Below, piece by piece: positions 1 through 12,470 of a stretch of DNA of 64,000 bases. Each line of letters begins with the position of its first letter. Position 1 is the first letter of the stretch. The notes under the pieces were generated by a model, which saw nothing but the letters and a program-made list of their open reading frames with translations, did no database searches and was not told the origin of the DNA. The translations under genes and the position numbers were made by a program. The stretch lies in NCBI GenBank assembly GCA_030544235.1, contig CM060477.1:27788038-27852037 (forward strand), given 5' to 3'. The stretch is from Lepturacanthus savala (taxonomy: Eukaryota; Chordata; Actinopteri; Scombriformes; Trichiuridae).

Positions 1-1649
1 TAAAGAGCCAAACAGTAAACAGTAGATAAACTAACAACTATTTAAAAATATTTGTGGAAAATATATAAAATATAGAAGTATTTTAAAATAAGAGCAAAGT
101 TTTAGAGAAGTAAAAATAGTTATATATTTAACTATCCCCTCCAGGCATGTTTTAAAATGTATTTAAAATTATTATTTGATAGTAACATCACCATGCACGT
201 ATATTTGAACAAAAAGAAACAAATTATATTAACATATATTTTATTTATATAGTATAAAATGGAATAAATACATGAATAAAATCGAAATGCAGACATGTTG
301 ATGTCTATATTTGAATTAAATGAAGGAACAGATATAACACATGCTTGTCAATGGTTGTAATCTGGTTTAAACATTGAATTTAAACACAACAAGTCTTCTT
401 TAAATTGGGTCAATTTAAATTTAAATTTTTTATTAACTAAATTTCAATTAAATGTAACGAGTAACAACATCTTTTATTATGGCTGTGTCGCTGTCTGGAC
501 ATCTTTAAATTGATTTGATTGTGAGAAACAGTTTTAAGAAATAAAATACAGTTACCTATTTCTTAAAGTGGAAAATGTACAGTTTTCTTCTAAAATCTAG
601 AAGATTAAACCTAGATGAGAAGACATTTCTGCAGCAGATGGCAGCATTTCTCAACCTAAAAACCTTCGAAGAGACGTCACCATGAAAATAAAAGTGTTTG
701 GCCTCTTCTGAGGGTTCATGTTCTATCACACAAACAGAGCTGCCTCTTTTTGGCACATCAAGGTTTTATCTCCTCCTAAACCCAAGTAAATAAATCATTT
801 ATCAACTTTATTTAGAGCAGACCAGACAACAGAGGTGAGGTTTTACAGGAGAAGAAGCCTGATGCAGCACATCTGGAAGTGATTATCTGCTCAATCGTAA
901 CAAAACAACCCACAGCATTTTTATGAGGAGAGGAATGGAGGGATATTCATTTCATTTCACCCACTTACGGGAGCAAAACTCCTGATTTAGGAGCTGATGA
1001 AAGTTGCAAAATCATCAAAAGGCAAAAAGGTCAGTGATGCTTCTCGGTTACATGTGTCAAAGAAAACTCATGATTTACTGATTTCAAACTAAAATGTGAG
1101 ACAACTCTGCACTTGTTGTGCAGATTTTTCTATTCTGCCGCTTTTTGATGAGTGTTTATCAGTGTTATCCAGTGAGATCTGCTGTGTGGAGGCTGTGGAT
1201 TTAGCAGCTGTCATTCATCAGCAGCTCTGAGGCACGTTGGTGCATGTGAGGCTGGGAAGGCGAGGCGGGAATGTTGTGTCAGAGCTGCAATAAATGTGTT
1301 TGTCTGTGAAGAAACTGTTCAACAATCAGCCTTAAACAAGACAACACTGTGTTGCTGCTATTCTCATGTTCACTGGTTAATGCAGATTTAATGTAAATGA
1401 TACGTTTTATTATTAAGTAAAGGTCAAGTTTATATGGCATCAGCTGGAAAGTATTGTTTCAGAGGTTAAACACACAGGTACTCACCTTTTAATAAAATGT
1501 TATAAAAGATGTTTAAAGGATCAGTTAATTGCTCTTGTGATTTTTTGTTTCATGTTATTTACCTATACATATTTTTAATTATTTTACAGATTTTCTTCTT
1601 CTTCTTCTGTCATTAATTCTGGAGTCTTTGTCAATACAATACATTAGAA

Positions 1650-1739
<90 letters not shown>

Positions 1740-2714
1740 CACACACACATTCAAGGTTTATCATTCTTGTATATTAACTTTGTGTGCTCTATAATATTGT
1801 AAAGTTTTAATATTTAGGTGGAGACTACAGAAAACATTTATCTGACAGCTTTACTTACATTTCAGATGAAGACAACAAAAATGTATAATATATATTATAA
1901 ATTAATATAACTTTGTGCCTGCTGTGTGAAAAGTTCCAAATATATGATGTTTCCCCATGAAATGTGTGTTCCATAACATTTGAAGTTTGTATTTGCATTT
2001 TTTATACTGAATATTTCCTTTTAAATTAGACAATGTGCAGAATTTGTTTTATATACAATTTACAATTTTTGACTCTTTTTTAAATTGCAGCCATTTGCTT
2101 TTTCGTCATTTTCCTCATTAATGTACACATAGCACCCCATATTGACAGAAAACAAGAAATTGTTAAAATTTTTGCAGATTTATTAGAAAATAAAAACTGA
2201 AATATCACATGGCTATAAATGTTCAGATTATAGGAAATGGCTGCAATATAATAAAGAGTGAAACATTTTCATAACACTGTATAAGTCTTTTTCTCTGAAT
2301 GTGATGTATGTTGCATTGTGTTATATCTACATGTATTTCACTAACATTTCTGAAACCATCACGATACACAACACACAACCACTGCACACCTCTGCATGTA
2401 GTAGTTTTATTTACAATTGGTAAAAAAAGAGACCATAAAAATATATCTTGCTTTCACATATATACATTTAAATGTATTTCTATGAACTATGTAGACAAGA
2501 CAAATGTCAAGTACAGCTGTGGTGACTGAATTATAGTGGCTAACCTTGAGATCTTCGATACAAGGCAGGACAAACTTCACACACACTCAGTTCTAAAGCT
2601 CCACAGAAGCTTATTACATCAGAGGTGGTCTGGTTTCATCTCGGAAATTCATCAATTCCTATTTGGAATCAGGTTTTTTTATTTGTGAACACCCGTTAGG
2701 TAGATCTTAGACGT
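1..2714. other. Intergenic sequence downstream of dse, no gene seen
   Basis: AT-rich sequence with no reading frame resembling a protein family. The short frames present (for example near 556-756 and 2308-2529) are random-looking. The only clear structure is the TC/CA microsatellite listed separately. A TTAAAT-rich stretch occurs at 385-440. Confidence 0.6.
1650..1749. repeat. (TC)n(AC)n microsatellite
   Basis: About seven TC units run directly into roughly 40 AC units, with a single G interruption near 1732. A compound dinucleotide repeat of a type common in fish genomes. Confidence 0.97.
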
Positions 2715-3786
2715 ATTAGGGCCACTGCTGGACACACCTAACCCCCCACACCTTCAATATTTGGAAAATAAAGCTCATAATATGTTACTGAAGTCTGAAT
2801 TCAACAAAAAAAAAAATCATCATGTGAGAGAATGTAATTATTTCTGGAAAATAAATCTGAGATTTTGAAAATAAAGTCATAATATTTTGGGGGAAAAGTC
2901 ATAATGGAATGTGGATATAACTGAAGAGTCAAGATAAATGACTCAAATATAATTTAAGGTCCCATATTGTATTTGATTTTTTGAGTAGAAATGCCATCGC
3001 TGTAACCGATAAAACTGAAAAAATGATGATTTGAAATATATAATCGACCTAGAATATAAAACTTGTTGATGTGTGTTTTTAATTTTTTAAAACCCTTTTA
3101 ACCCTCATCTTGTGTTCCATCTGACAGTTTTAAAGTTGTCGTCTCTGAAAAATATGGTTAATTGATCAGATTCACCTATGACTTTGTCCACAAAGAGGAT
3201 TTCAGCAGAAAAAAATAATTGTATTATTATTGTCTTATTAATTGGGGGAGACCAGAATTAATGTAGGAAATTGAAGCTACATTTGTCGACATTGTGAGGC
3301 TTTTGATTCAATATTTGATGATTCTGATGAATATTGTAATTTTATTGTATTTTATTTTTTGTTGTATTTAGACATGACTTGGAATATGGTGAAATTGTCA
3401 AGTGTAGATTGAGGATAATTTTCTTTGACAGCCAACAGGTTTTACTCTTTGTGACTGTATAAAAATAAAGTTTTTAAATAGATTCAAAACAAATGTTAAC
3501 TGTGACCCAAAGTATTCTGTGATAAACAGTAGACTATGTTTCATTTGAATATTTCTTCTAGTCAAAGTAATCCAGAAATTGTGCTTTTCAGAACTAGAAT
3601 TCCAGATGTATAAGTTCAGATCAATGAGACAAACAGGCCATAAATAACAAATAGAAGTTCAAAACATAAAATGGCGGTTTTGTCACTGACCCTGTTGTTT
3701 TGGTAAAATCTGACACATGAGCTTTTTTGTACAATTATGACATTATTCTCCAAAAAACCTGTTTGTCCCTTAACAGTGGCCCTAAT
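2715..3786. repeat. Inverted-repeat-bounded repetitive block in the dse 3' UTR/downstream region
   Basis: A perfect 13-bp inverted repeat, ATTAGGGCCACTG at 2715-2727 and its complement at 3774-3786, brackets about 1.07 kb of AT-rich sequence. The segment near 3490-3690 recurs in reverse orientation at 63170-63335, and the segment near 3000-3110 resembles 49930-50010. This shows the block is made of dispersed repeat. I do not see a clear target-site duplication, so transposon status is inferred. The right end lies only 61 bp past the dse stop codon. Confidence 0.45.
3341..3356 (-). terminator. Candidate dse polyadenylation signals
   Basis: Two AATAAA hexamers on the minus strand (TTTATT at 3341-3346 and 3351-3356) lie about 500 bp downstream of the dse stop. 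They fall inside the inverted-repeat-bounded stretch 2715-3786. Another AATAAA near 2405-2410 would give a longer 3' UTR, and DSE mRNAs in other vertebrates have long 3' UTRs, so the true end is undecided. Confidence 0.35.
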
Positions 3787-3847
3787 CACTCTGTCGGAAG
3801 AAGATCTGGCTCAGACTGAGGCGTGGGGTGCATTTTCGTCCATGACG

Positions 3848-5597
3848 TTAACACTGTGTGTGAGAGCAGGAGGAGAAGAGGTACAGTAAGATGAAGCAGT
3901 CGATCAGAAGGACGGTGTAGAAACACCTCTGGGTGTGCAGGCTCCGCCCCCTCTGGAAACGGGTCAGCAACACGGCCAGCAGCAAGAAGAAGGTGGCGGT
4001 GTTGAGGAGGAGGAAGAGTCGTATGTACGAGGCCGTGCTGGACAGACCCTCGCTACCCGCCGTAGCCACCATGTGGACCTCCTTGAATTTGCGGCCCTTC
4101 ACGAAGCCTCCCTTTCTGTTTTTGCGGCTGTCGTAATCCATGAAGGCCCGCGAGTCCCCGTCCCCCTCCTCCGGACTGTCCTCGTACACTCGCTTCGAAG
4201 TCCTCTGTCTCTCCTTCTTTTCGCTCACCTCGATCTGTGCAAAAATGTCGGGCAGGCTCTCGGAAAGCCTCTCCCCGAGGTTCACCCTCTTCCCCGCCTT
4301 GCCCTTGCCCTGCTTCTTGGACATGGCAAACATCTTCTCGATGACCTCCTCTGTCTTCTTCTTGTCGGAGAACTGGAGGAGGCGCTCAGCGGTCTTGCGG
4401 AAGCTGGCGGTGTTGAGGACCTGCGACAGAATGTGCCTCTCCATCTGCTGGAAGACGGGCTTGACGTGCTGGAGGTTGTCCTCCATCACGTTGACGTATT
4501 CCTCCACCTCCTCCGGTGAGCTCTCCATGGCGGACTCCGCCGCTGCTTTCTCGAACACGACCTTCTTGTGGTCCAGCAGCACCATGGCGAACAGGGGCTT
4601 GCTGGGGACCTCTCCGGTCAGCAGGTAGATGGTGTAAGCGTGGTCCTTGGTGGCCAGGTAGATGTCCACCCGCTGGTCGTCACCACGCAGGCTGAAGCTC
4701 TGCACATCCACTCCTGGTCCAAAGAAAATGTAGGCCACCCTGGTGTGAGGGTACCTCAGTGGCATCGTGACGTTCACGTAGTTGGAGCCGTTATACGGGT
4801 ACCCGCGAGGGTAATTCCAATAACCCAACATCCCTCTGCTGCTGAAGCCTGTGTCGTCCATCCAGAACATCTTATACTTGTCCTCACCATGCGACACAAA
4901 CGCCCCGTGAACGCCGTCTATTTTCGTGTCCTGGAATGGTAGCTCCGTGTTGTGGAAGAAGGCACTCATGGCCCTGGTTGGGCTGTCCGGATCCAGGTGG
5001 ATGTGGTCCACCAGGAGCAGGAGCTGCGGGTGGAGGAGGAGCAGGTTCCTCTGGAAGTTCCGGATCTTCAGCTCCGGGTTGTAGGCGGAACGTCCCTCCC
5101 CGCGGATAAAGACCATTCCCTGCCTCTCCATGGCGGCTTCCACCTGGCCCTGGACATCAGCCGCTAGCCCAACCTTGTACTTCAACCACTTTGAGTCGCA
5201 GGCCTCCGTCACCTGGCCGGCCCACGGCTTGAAGCAGCTCCCTGAGAGGGCCGAGCCAAACAACACTGCGTTGTTCAACAAGGTGTACTTGGGTCCGTAC
5301 AGCGCCTCTGTGATGAACGGGACCCCGTTGGGCGCAAAGGTGAACGAGTTCTGGTCGGGGTGCTCGTGGCCAGCGTTGAAGTTCCTCCACCCCTTGATCC
5401 ACTCTTTGTACTTGTTCTTGTGAACGATGTCGAAGATGGCGCGTCCCCCCAGCTTCCCCGACTTGAAGGAGAGAAAGGAGCGGTTGGTGTCCGCCGGCAA
5501 AGCGCTGCCGTAGGTCACCACGCCCCAGTCCTCAAAGTGGTGGAGCTGAGACGTTCCAAAATCTGATGGAGGCTTGGGATCCAGCCCTGGGTCATAC
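3848..5597 (-). CDS. dse: dse exon 6, last coding exon (dermatan-sulfate epimerase, residues ~377-958)
   Basis: This exon encodes about 60% of dermatan-sulfate epimerase, the Golgi/ER enzyme that converts D-glucuronate to L-iduronate in chondroitin to make dermatan sulfate. The sequence shows an AG acceptor just before 5597. One base completes Trp376, then the frame runs open to a TAA at 3848-3850. Family landmarks are YDPGLDPKPP at the start, NFNAGHEHPDQNSF (His453, equivalent to catalytic His450 of human DSE), YPRGYPYNGSNYVNVTM, and the C-terminal FSSCSHTQC. Two hydrophobic segments near residues 900-920 and 935-953 fit the known membrane-associated C-terminus. A charged Lys/Glu-rich stretch (about 780-880) precedes them. 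NxS/T sites (NRS, NGS, NVT) suit a lumenal glycoprotein. The multi-exon structure argues for dse rather than its mainly single-exon paralogue dsel. Identification is from recalled family sequence, not a search, but the match is extensive. Confidence 0.97.
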
Positions 5598-5905
5598 CTA
5601 CAGAATAGAAGAGGCTATTAGATGGACATCAATTTTTAATTACTGTTGTATGTGTTCCATGAGTGAAGCCAAAATCCTTATAATAATTTGTATTTTGATG
5701 AATTGGGAACACTGCATTTTATATCCTAAATCAAAATGTGAAGAAAAATATGTCAATTTTTTAATTACTTTACAGAAAATGAATAAAAAAGTAAAGAGCT
5801 TCTGTTGAAAATGTTCTTTGGCAAATTGTTTCCTCGTCAGCACAAAGACAAAGGATCATGGATCAGTTTGCATATATATAAACACTTGAAGAGGTCAGCT
5901 TGTCT

Positions 5906-6058
5906 TATGCTGAAGAGGAAATGCCCTTGAAATGTGAGTTTCAACAAGACAACGACCCCAAACACACCAGTAAACCAGCAGCATCTTGGTTCCAGAACAA
6001 CCCAATCCCCAAATTTAATCCCATTGAAAACTTGTGGGGTGACATCAAAAATGTCTGA
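5906..6058 (+). pseudogene. Tc1-like transposase C-terminal fragment in dse intron 5
   Basis: An open 51-codon stretch reads ...EEEMPLKCEFQQDNDPKHTS and, after a short gap, NPIENLWGDIK, then a stop. These are the two C-terminal catalytic blocks of Tc1/mariner DDE transposases: the second Asp in QQDND and the Glu in PIENLW. The block between them has lost residues (the usual WPxQSPDL is degraded to IPKF), and no N-terminal DNA-binding domain is present nearby. It is therefore a dead fragment. It lies antisense to dse, 220 bp from exon 5. Confidence 0.88.
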
Positions 6059-6277
6059 TCAACAATATTGGTTGATTGGACAATTCAAGCAACTCAATTT
6101 TCATTTTATATATTATATATTATTGACTATTTATGTCAACCAAGCCATTGTATGCAATAACTGTACATCATTAATAGATAACAGTGGTTTTCAGGTGAAT
6201 TTGCCCTTTAATAATAGCTCTAACTAGAAAAAGTCTAATCCAATAATTCATATTATAAAAACTAAAGTGTGGCTCAC

Positions 6278-6485
6278 CAGATGAACTCTGTGTGGAGAGT
6301 ACACCATCTCTGGCCTTTGCCAGCCTGCCCTGGCCCGTCCGTCACCCTGTTCTGATGAATCAGATTTGCCAGCCAGTTTCCACTGCCATTACGCAACACG
6401 TAGCGGTCCAAGAACACCAGCTGGCTCTCCGGCCCGTAAAACCAGTTGTAGTTGGAATCTGCAATAGCTACAGTCCGCTGGAAAC
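6278..6485 (-). CDS. dse: dse exon 5 (residues ~307-376)
   Basis: Internal coding exon of dermatan-sulfate epimerase. It reads FQRTVAIADSNYNWFYGPES, then LVFLDRYVLRNGSGNWLANL and QRWCTLHTEFIW, closely following vertebrate DSE. The acceptor AG lies at 6487-6486 and the donor is GTGAGC from 6277. The exon is 208 bp. Its first two bases (GT) complete a Gly codon begun in exon 4, and its last two (TG) begin Trp376, finished by exon 6, so both junctions are in phase. The segment belongs to the N-terminal alpha/alpha-toroid catalytic region of the epimerase and carries one N-glycosylation sequon (NGS). Confidence 0.96.
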
Positions 6486-9400
6486 CTGTTGAGAGAGTTA
6501 AAACACAGAGAGTTCACTGCTGGTGTCATGAAGACCGACTTGATATCATTTAGTGAATAACAGGCGTTAAAATTAAAAATAGGATTTTAAATTTGATGTG
6601 AATTCTTTGTTAACAGGAACAAACTAGTTCATTGAGCTATAGACACATAATCTGACATTTCCTTTTCTCATAGTGATTACACTTTAACTCCTTTATGCAC
6701 TTTTAACAGTTTAAGCAACACTTCCTCTGCTTTTACTCCATTTATTGTTTGAATTGACATTTTATATTTTAGTCAGGTATTAACACAATATATTCACAAA
6801 ACAGCCAAAAGAGCCTAAACACGCAGCAGTTTATCATGTTGATGAGCTGTAGAAATGTGCAGAACTGTTTTAAATAACTAGTTGACATCTGTGTTACTGT
6901 GGAATTGTGGATATTATATCTAAAGTATGTATTACATCAATATCATTATTGTTATTGGTCCTAATATTATTGTAATTATGAAAATGACAAATGAAAATTA
7001 CATTACTCTTATTTGCATATTGATATGAGTGATAGAAGGATTTAAAGGATTTAATATGTCAACATTTCTTCCTACTCTTATTTGAATGTGTAAATTGATG
7101 TTAAATGATTTTATTATTTTCATTTTTTTTACTTTTATCTTTGTTGATGTTTTATTTTGGTTTTACATGTTAAAAACAAATAAACTAAACTAAAATTTAA
7201 CTAATTTCTTTGAGGACTCACAGTTCAACTGGTACTTGGTTTGGTGTTTAAAATCATCATTTACTGTGTTTTATGTCTTTTTTTTTACTTTGGCTCAAGT
7301 TCAATTTTTTTTTCCTTTTTCTCTGTCTGTTATATTTCCTCCTGCTGTTGTTGCACTTTATAAATGCTGTTTTTAAAGATGCTGTATAATAGTTATTATT
7401 ATTAGAATTAGTTAATATATATTTGGCAGTTTCAGTTCCTCCTTACTGCAAACGCTGGAAGTGAAAGTAGCAGTCGTCTTTTATTAGTACTTCCACATCT
7501 CACTCATTTTTCCTCTTAAATCTGACACTTCAGCTCTTTTTGGTGTTTACATCACATCTGAATCTTCTGTTGAAACAAACATTTTATAATATATCATGTA
7601 TCATCCATCTACTGACACTGATTTGGCCTTTACAGTTAAAAAGAACTGGTGCTTCCACTCATTTTATCACTTGTAACTAACATTTCAATTCTTCATTATT
7701 TATAGATGTTAGTTTCAGACTGATTTAAATGTGTTAGTTAAGTAAATGATAATCAATAAGAAGATGTTAAACAACTTTGAAGCATTTACCTCTCCATCAT
7801 GCACCAAAGCCACATATTCCAGGGTCATTTTCCAGAGAAGCAACAATGAGACCATTTATTTTTTTCATTCATTTTTATGATCAAAATTTAGCGTTTTCCA
7901 TAAACCTTAACTCGGTTTCCCTGGTAACACCTGAGGGTCTGACTAATACCTGGAACAATCAATACCATCCCATAAGGTTCTTATATAATGGGCTTTAGTA
8001 TTGGGAGATATTCTACTCTACTGTTAAAATGAAGCTTAATTTGACTGTTGCTTTTTCCTCTGCTGCGTTGTATTCTCCAAACAGACTGAAAATAAATGTT
8101 AAACTCATCACTGGTGGGTTTTTTTTCCTCTTTCTGTTCAGCTCGTTAGTTTAAAAAGATGATGGTCAGCTGCTGCAGCAGTTATTCTGTTATACAGTTA
8201 TTCTGACAGCTGAGCTCTAGCAGATGAATTCAGAACAGCTATTTAGTCTGCAGCTGAACTGTAAGGTTTTGATGCAAAGCTGCCGGCCAATCAGAAACGA
8301 GTATTCACTGAGACCATGGGATAATTCTGCCTTCAAGTCATATGGTAATTATCAGAAATACCAAAAACCAACATCAAATCTTTTCTGCTGCTTTTAGAAA
8401 GTGTGTGGCATACATCACTTTAATAACAATGTCATTTACACATTTTTCTTCAATAAAAAGTCAGCAAAAGCTGTATTGAAAATATTTTGATGGATACCTT
8501 ACTATCAATGTAATGCACTGTATTTCAAATCAAAGTTGTACATTTGTATTTTTAACATATTTCAGCCAAAAAAAAGTTTTCATGCATTTAATTATATATC
8601 ATTTGATTAACATCTTATGTGTAATTTTTCCTTTGTGTACTCTTTGCTGCTCTTTACTGCTTTGAAGAAAATAGCATTTTGATGACTGGCTTTTGGATTC
8701 TAGAGACTTAAAGGTTTAAATAGACATACACATGTCAAGGTCAAAAAATCAGAATAATTGAAATAAAATGGACGGGTTGTTCTTTGCTTTTTTTCTGACA
8801 TTTCTGACAGAGTTGACTAATTAATAATAATAATTTTGGTAGGGAGAGGAGTGTGTGAGAAGGCAGACTGTATTCCTGCTACAGGTCTAATTAGACACTT
8901 TTGGACCAGAGAAACATGCATAATTCTCTCAATAGTTCATGAAAATTAAAATATTAAACTGGAGAAATGAAAAAATAAGGCTCCTTCAATAGTGTTAGTT
9001 ACACTTTCTACCATTTGCTTTCTGTCTAGTGTATATAAACACACACAGGCAGCGAGGGGACACTCCTGGTTGGGGTAGAAAGCTGCTATTGTGTCTCTGG
9101 ATCCGAGGCCCTCCTGGCTGATGTAATTAGAGCAGCTTTCTGAGCGCAGCACGCACCACAATACAGAAACTGTTGGCAAGGGGTCGCGAAATGTCCGAGC
9201 CTGACCTGGGGGGGCCCCTCCTCCGAGGCTGCCCTCCCCCTGACCTTCAGACTAACATCCAGCAGAATCCCGCAGGTCTGGGCTCAGCCTTTGAAAGGCA
9301 TCCAGGAAGGTAATAACTACACGCATGCATACCCCATATCAGCTCAGAGGAGACTCTCCGGTGTGGTATTTTCATGGCTAATCTAATAGGACTCAACCTT

Positions 9401-9584
9401 TGGCATAGAGCGGGTTCCTAGGAACTGGCTGGATGTGTCAGCCATTCATCGCTAAGTAAACACTTACTCACGGCCTGTTGACTCGCTCTGTGTTTGGCTG
9501 CCTAAATATATCTCAAGTGAAAAGTGTATCGCACAAATTTCACGGCATTTTCACAGAGTAAACAAGCGCGGCGCTGGAGGTTAC
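6486..9584. other. dse intron 4
   Basis: AT-rich intron with no recognised coding sequence. 8690-8790 resembles part of the piggyBac-like MITE family seen at 52270-52726, including an intact TTCTAGAG site. 8840-8965 resembles 13195-13320 (a shared GTGTGAGAAGGCAGACT motif). The final part, 9020-9560, is less repetitive and is described as a candidate regulatory region. Confidence 0.6.
9020..9560. promoter_or_regulatory. Non-repetitive, moderately GC-rich intronic stretch (candidate regulatory element)
   Basis: This sequence ends just before dse exon 4 and differs from the surrounding AT-rich repeats. A GC patch at 9181-9300 (several CpG, C- and G-runs) is followed by complex sequence containing a forkhead-type GTAAACA at 9456-9462. 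I see no copy of it elsewhere in the window. Regulatory function is inference from composition only. Confidence 0.25.
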
Positions 9585-9824
9585 CAGGGAGGATGGTCCT
9601 GTACAGGAAGGCAAAGTGTTTCAGGAGCCAGGGGTGGTCGAAGTGGCCGATGGCGAAGTGGCGCTGAACCAGGAACATGTACTGGAACAGGGAGCGGGTG
9701 GTGTAGGTGCCGTAGGCCACGCCCTCGTACAGGGAGCCGTCTGTCACGTCCTGGAGGAGGATCATGGACTTCTCCATGATGGACAGAACCTGTTTGGTCC
9801 AGAGGTAGGCCTCCTGAAGGTAGC
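9585..9824 (-). CDS. dse: dse exon 4 (residues ~227-307)
   Basis: Internal coding exon of dermatan-sulfate epimerase, 240 bp. It opens with YLQEAYLWTKQVLSIMEKS, continues with DGSLYEGVAYGTYTTRSLFQ and FLVQRHFAIGHFDHPWL, and ends FLYRTILPG. Tyr264 in the GVAYG motif corresponds to the catalytic Tyr261 described for human DSE (offset of three residues from a longer N-terminus). The acceptor is TTCCAG before 9824 and the donor is GTAACC from 9584. The leading GC completes the Gly begun in exon 3, and the terminal G starts the Gly completed in exon 5. The shadow reading frame on the plus strand here has no family resemblance. Confidence 0.96.
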
Positions 9825-11700
9825 CTGGAACACAGGGAGTCCAGTACAGACAGGGTTTAGTGACATTCAATTTATTTAAATTAAAATAAAAATAGTCCCC
9901 TTTTCCTGTTTTATTTATTATTTGTTTATCGATTTACTTTGAATTGGTCTGTGTAACAACTTTGTTTGTTTTTTTCATTCTTTGTTAATTATGGTTCATA
10001 ATAATCTGCATGCCCAAATAAATAATAAAATTAACAGTAACAATACTAGGATGAGTGGAGAAAAGACATAAAATAAGACATAAAATTAAAAAAAAATGAA
10101 AAGAAAAAATCTCAGACTTTTTTAAATAAAAATGTAAATTTAAATAAAATTAAAAATAATATTTATAGAAAAATGTTAAAAAAAATGTAAAATAACTTGA
10201 AGGATGACAAAAATCTGAGGTTGAAAGAAAAATGCAGCACATGAAGCAACATTCTAAAATAAAAATAAAAAAAAGAAATAATTTGAAAGAGGACTAAAAT
10301 CTGAGGGTGGAAAAAATTTCAGTAATAGGAAGAAAAATTCTGCATGCCCAAATAAAATATTAATATTAGTAGTAATATGGAGAAACCCAAACAAGACATA
10401 AAATAAAAATAATTATAATTATAATTTAAAAGAAGACAAGACATAAAATTGAAAAATCATCAAAATTATAACAGGGTGAATGCAGCACAAGAAGGAACAT
10501 CATGCATTCCCAAATAAATTCTAGACCTGATACTATCACATGAAAACAGCTGTTTATGTGTTGGTGAACGTAGCCCCCACACAGTCTGGATTAGAGGCCA
10601 ACTAGTCTACACCAGGACAATAGAAAGGCTTCATGAAGTCTCCACAGAATCTGACAGAAGGTATCACATAGCCTCAGTAGGCAGATATATGAAGCCAGAG
10701 GAGAAAAGCATTACTGCAGATGTTTGGACTCCAGACATCAATATGTGATGTTTCTGCTCTTTGGGATAAAAGGAAAGTTCCTTAAAACGTGGAATCGTTT
10801 GATCTGCAGTTTATGGCTGTATTACTGCTGTAGGCACAATAAACTTTATCCCATCACATTGTGTTCTCCTCAGTGAATCTGCTGACTAGTTTTTGGGGGA
10901 AAAAATGTCTTTTTGACAAGAAGTTGAGCAGAGTTCCAGCTGTTTTTTCTGGCCCAGGTCAGGAATTTTTGCCTCAACTAGAGCTGAAACCTGTTGGCAC
11001 CAAATCATCTCAGTAAACACCAGGTTTACTTTGAGTTTCTGTGATATACACGGGTCAGTGACAAAACTGTCATGTGGTGTGACAACTGACAACTTGGTAC
11101 CAGATAGTTTAGCTCTCTTTAAAAGGTTTGTAAAAATAAAAAAATAAAAAAACATGATAACTAGTTTTATATTCTAGGTGGATTACACCATTTGATATTT
11201 CAAATCAAAAAATAGCACAAAATCAAGATTTTTGTAAAATAAAATGTACAAATGGACTTTTAAATAACAAGAAACCAACATGAACACAAAATGTACTTTT
11301 TGGGAGGCCTGAGAAATGCTTCTTAAAACTGTATTTTTAAAGGTTTTCGACTTTCTCATCTTGCCAGACATTATTTGTCACTGACCTATTAGTATTAGTA
11401 TAATTAAATGGTGTCCAAATGCTAACTCTTCTTGAGCTAACAGCTAAGGAGGTCATCCAGTGCAAAAAGAATTAGATTCCGCGACTGATTGTCTAAGATT
11501 CATTAGCAGGCCGGAAAAAAAATGTCATTGCCGGGCATGAGGAAGACATTTTGGCCCATTGGGGGACTTCATATTATTTCAAGAATACAACACTATGGCA
11601 ATGAAGAAAAAGCTGAAATAACACTATAAAGAGAAAGAGCAGAGGCCTTGGCAGTAGAGATTAGATAATGGAGAATATTTCCTCACCAAGACTTAGAGTG

Positions 11701-12077
11701 TATTACAGAAGTCCAGAAGTTTGGGATCACTTAGAAATTTCCTTATTTTTTAAAGAAAACCATTGCTTTTTCAATGAAGATAACTTTAAACTAATCAGAA
11801 ATACACTCTATACATTGCTAATGTGCTAAATGGCTATTCTAGCTGAAACTGTCTGGTTTTTGCTGCATCAATATCTACATAGGTGTATAGAGGCCCATTT
11901 CCAGCAACTATCACTCCAGTGTTCTAAAGGATCAATATGTTTGATCATTGCATCAGAAGGCGAATGGAATAAAGTTTTCTATTCATTTTACAACTCATGG
12001 TGGTAAATAAAAGTGTGACTTTTCATGGAAAACACTAAATTACCTGGTTGACCCCAAACTCTTTGAATGGTAGTGTA
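11701..12077. mobile_element. Non-autonomous Tc1-type element (MITE)
   Basis: The left end begins TATTACAGAAGTCCAGAAGT and continues TTGGGATCAC. The right end, read on the minus strand, is TACACTACCATTCAAAGAGT followed by TTGGGGTCA. These are diverged terminal inverted repeats of the common fish Tc1 family that starts TACACTACCNTTCAAAAGTT. The 377-bp interior has no transposase. Its AATCAGAAATACACTCTATA segment is typical of that family's arm. A related left terminus lies at 46607. Confidence 0.8.
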
Positions 12078-12369
12078 CAAAATGACCAGGGCCTCATGTT
12101 TTATTCTGTGTGTGGGTTACGTAACTTATGTCTATTTTTCAATGGAATTAATAAAAAAACCAACAGGATTTATACAAACATGTTTTTTAGCCCCTAACCT
12201 AAAGAAACCTCCATTTCACTTCTTCTTCCACACACATCATTGGGCCGTGGGTATGGAAACTATGACAGCAATGTGGCCCCCTACAGCCAGTATAACTGTG
12301 TCTCTGTAGCACACATAGAGCTCACTATAAGAACAAGCCGCCACATAAACACTGACACGGTTCATTGAG

Positions 12370-12470
12370 GAATCCCGGGGCCGCCGGTGCTAAAAACGCC
12401 CGCCCACCCGGGCCGGGACCGCCCCCCGGAGCCGTCCTCCGGGGTGTTTGGTTTGGACCAGCGGCCTACA
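12370..12470. promoter_or_regulatory. Short CpG-dense GC-rich patch inside dse intron 3
   Basis: About 100 bp with around a dozen CpG dinucleotides in otherwise AT-rich intron sequence. It is followed on the plus strand by GAGCAG|GTATTT at about 12475-12486, which could serve as a splice donor. It may be a small CpG island (an alternative or antisense promoter) or a GC-rich repeat fragment. Nothing in the sequence decides between these. Confidence 0.3.

Noticed and set aside
3935..4942. Several long plus-strand reading frames opposite dse exon 6
   Set aside because: They are antisense shadows of a GC-rich coding exon whose minus-strand product is unambiguous.
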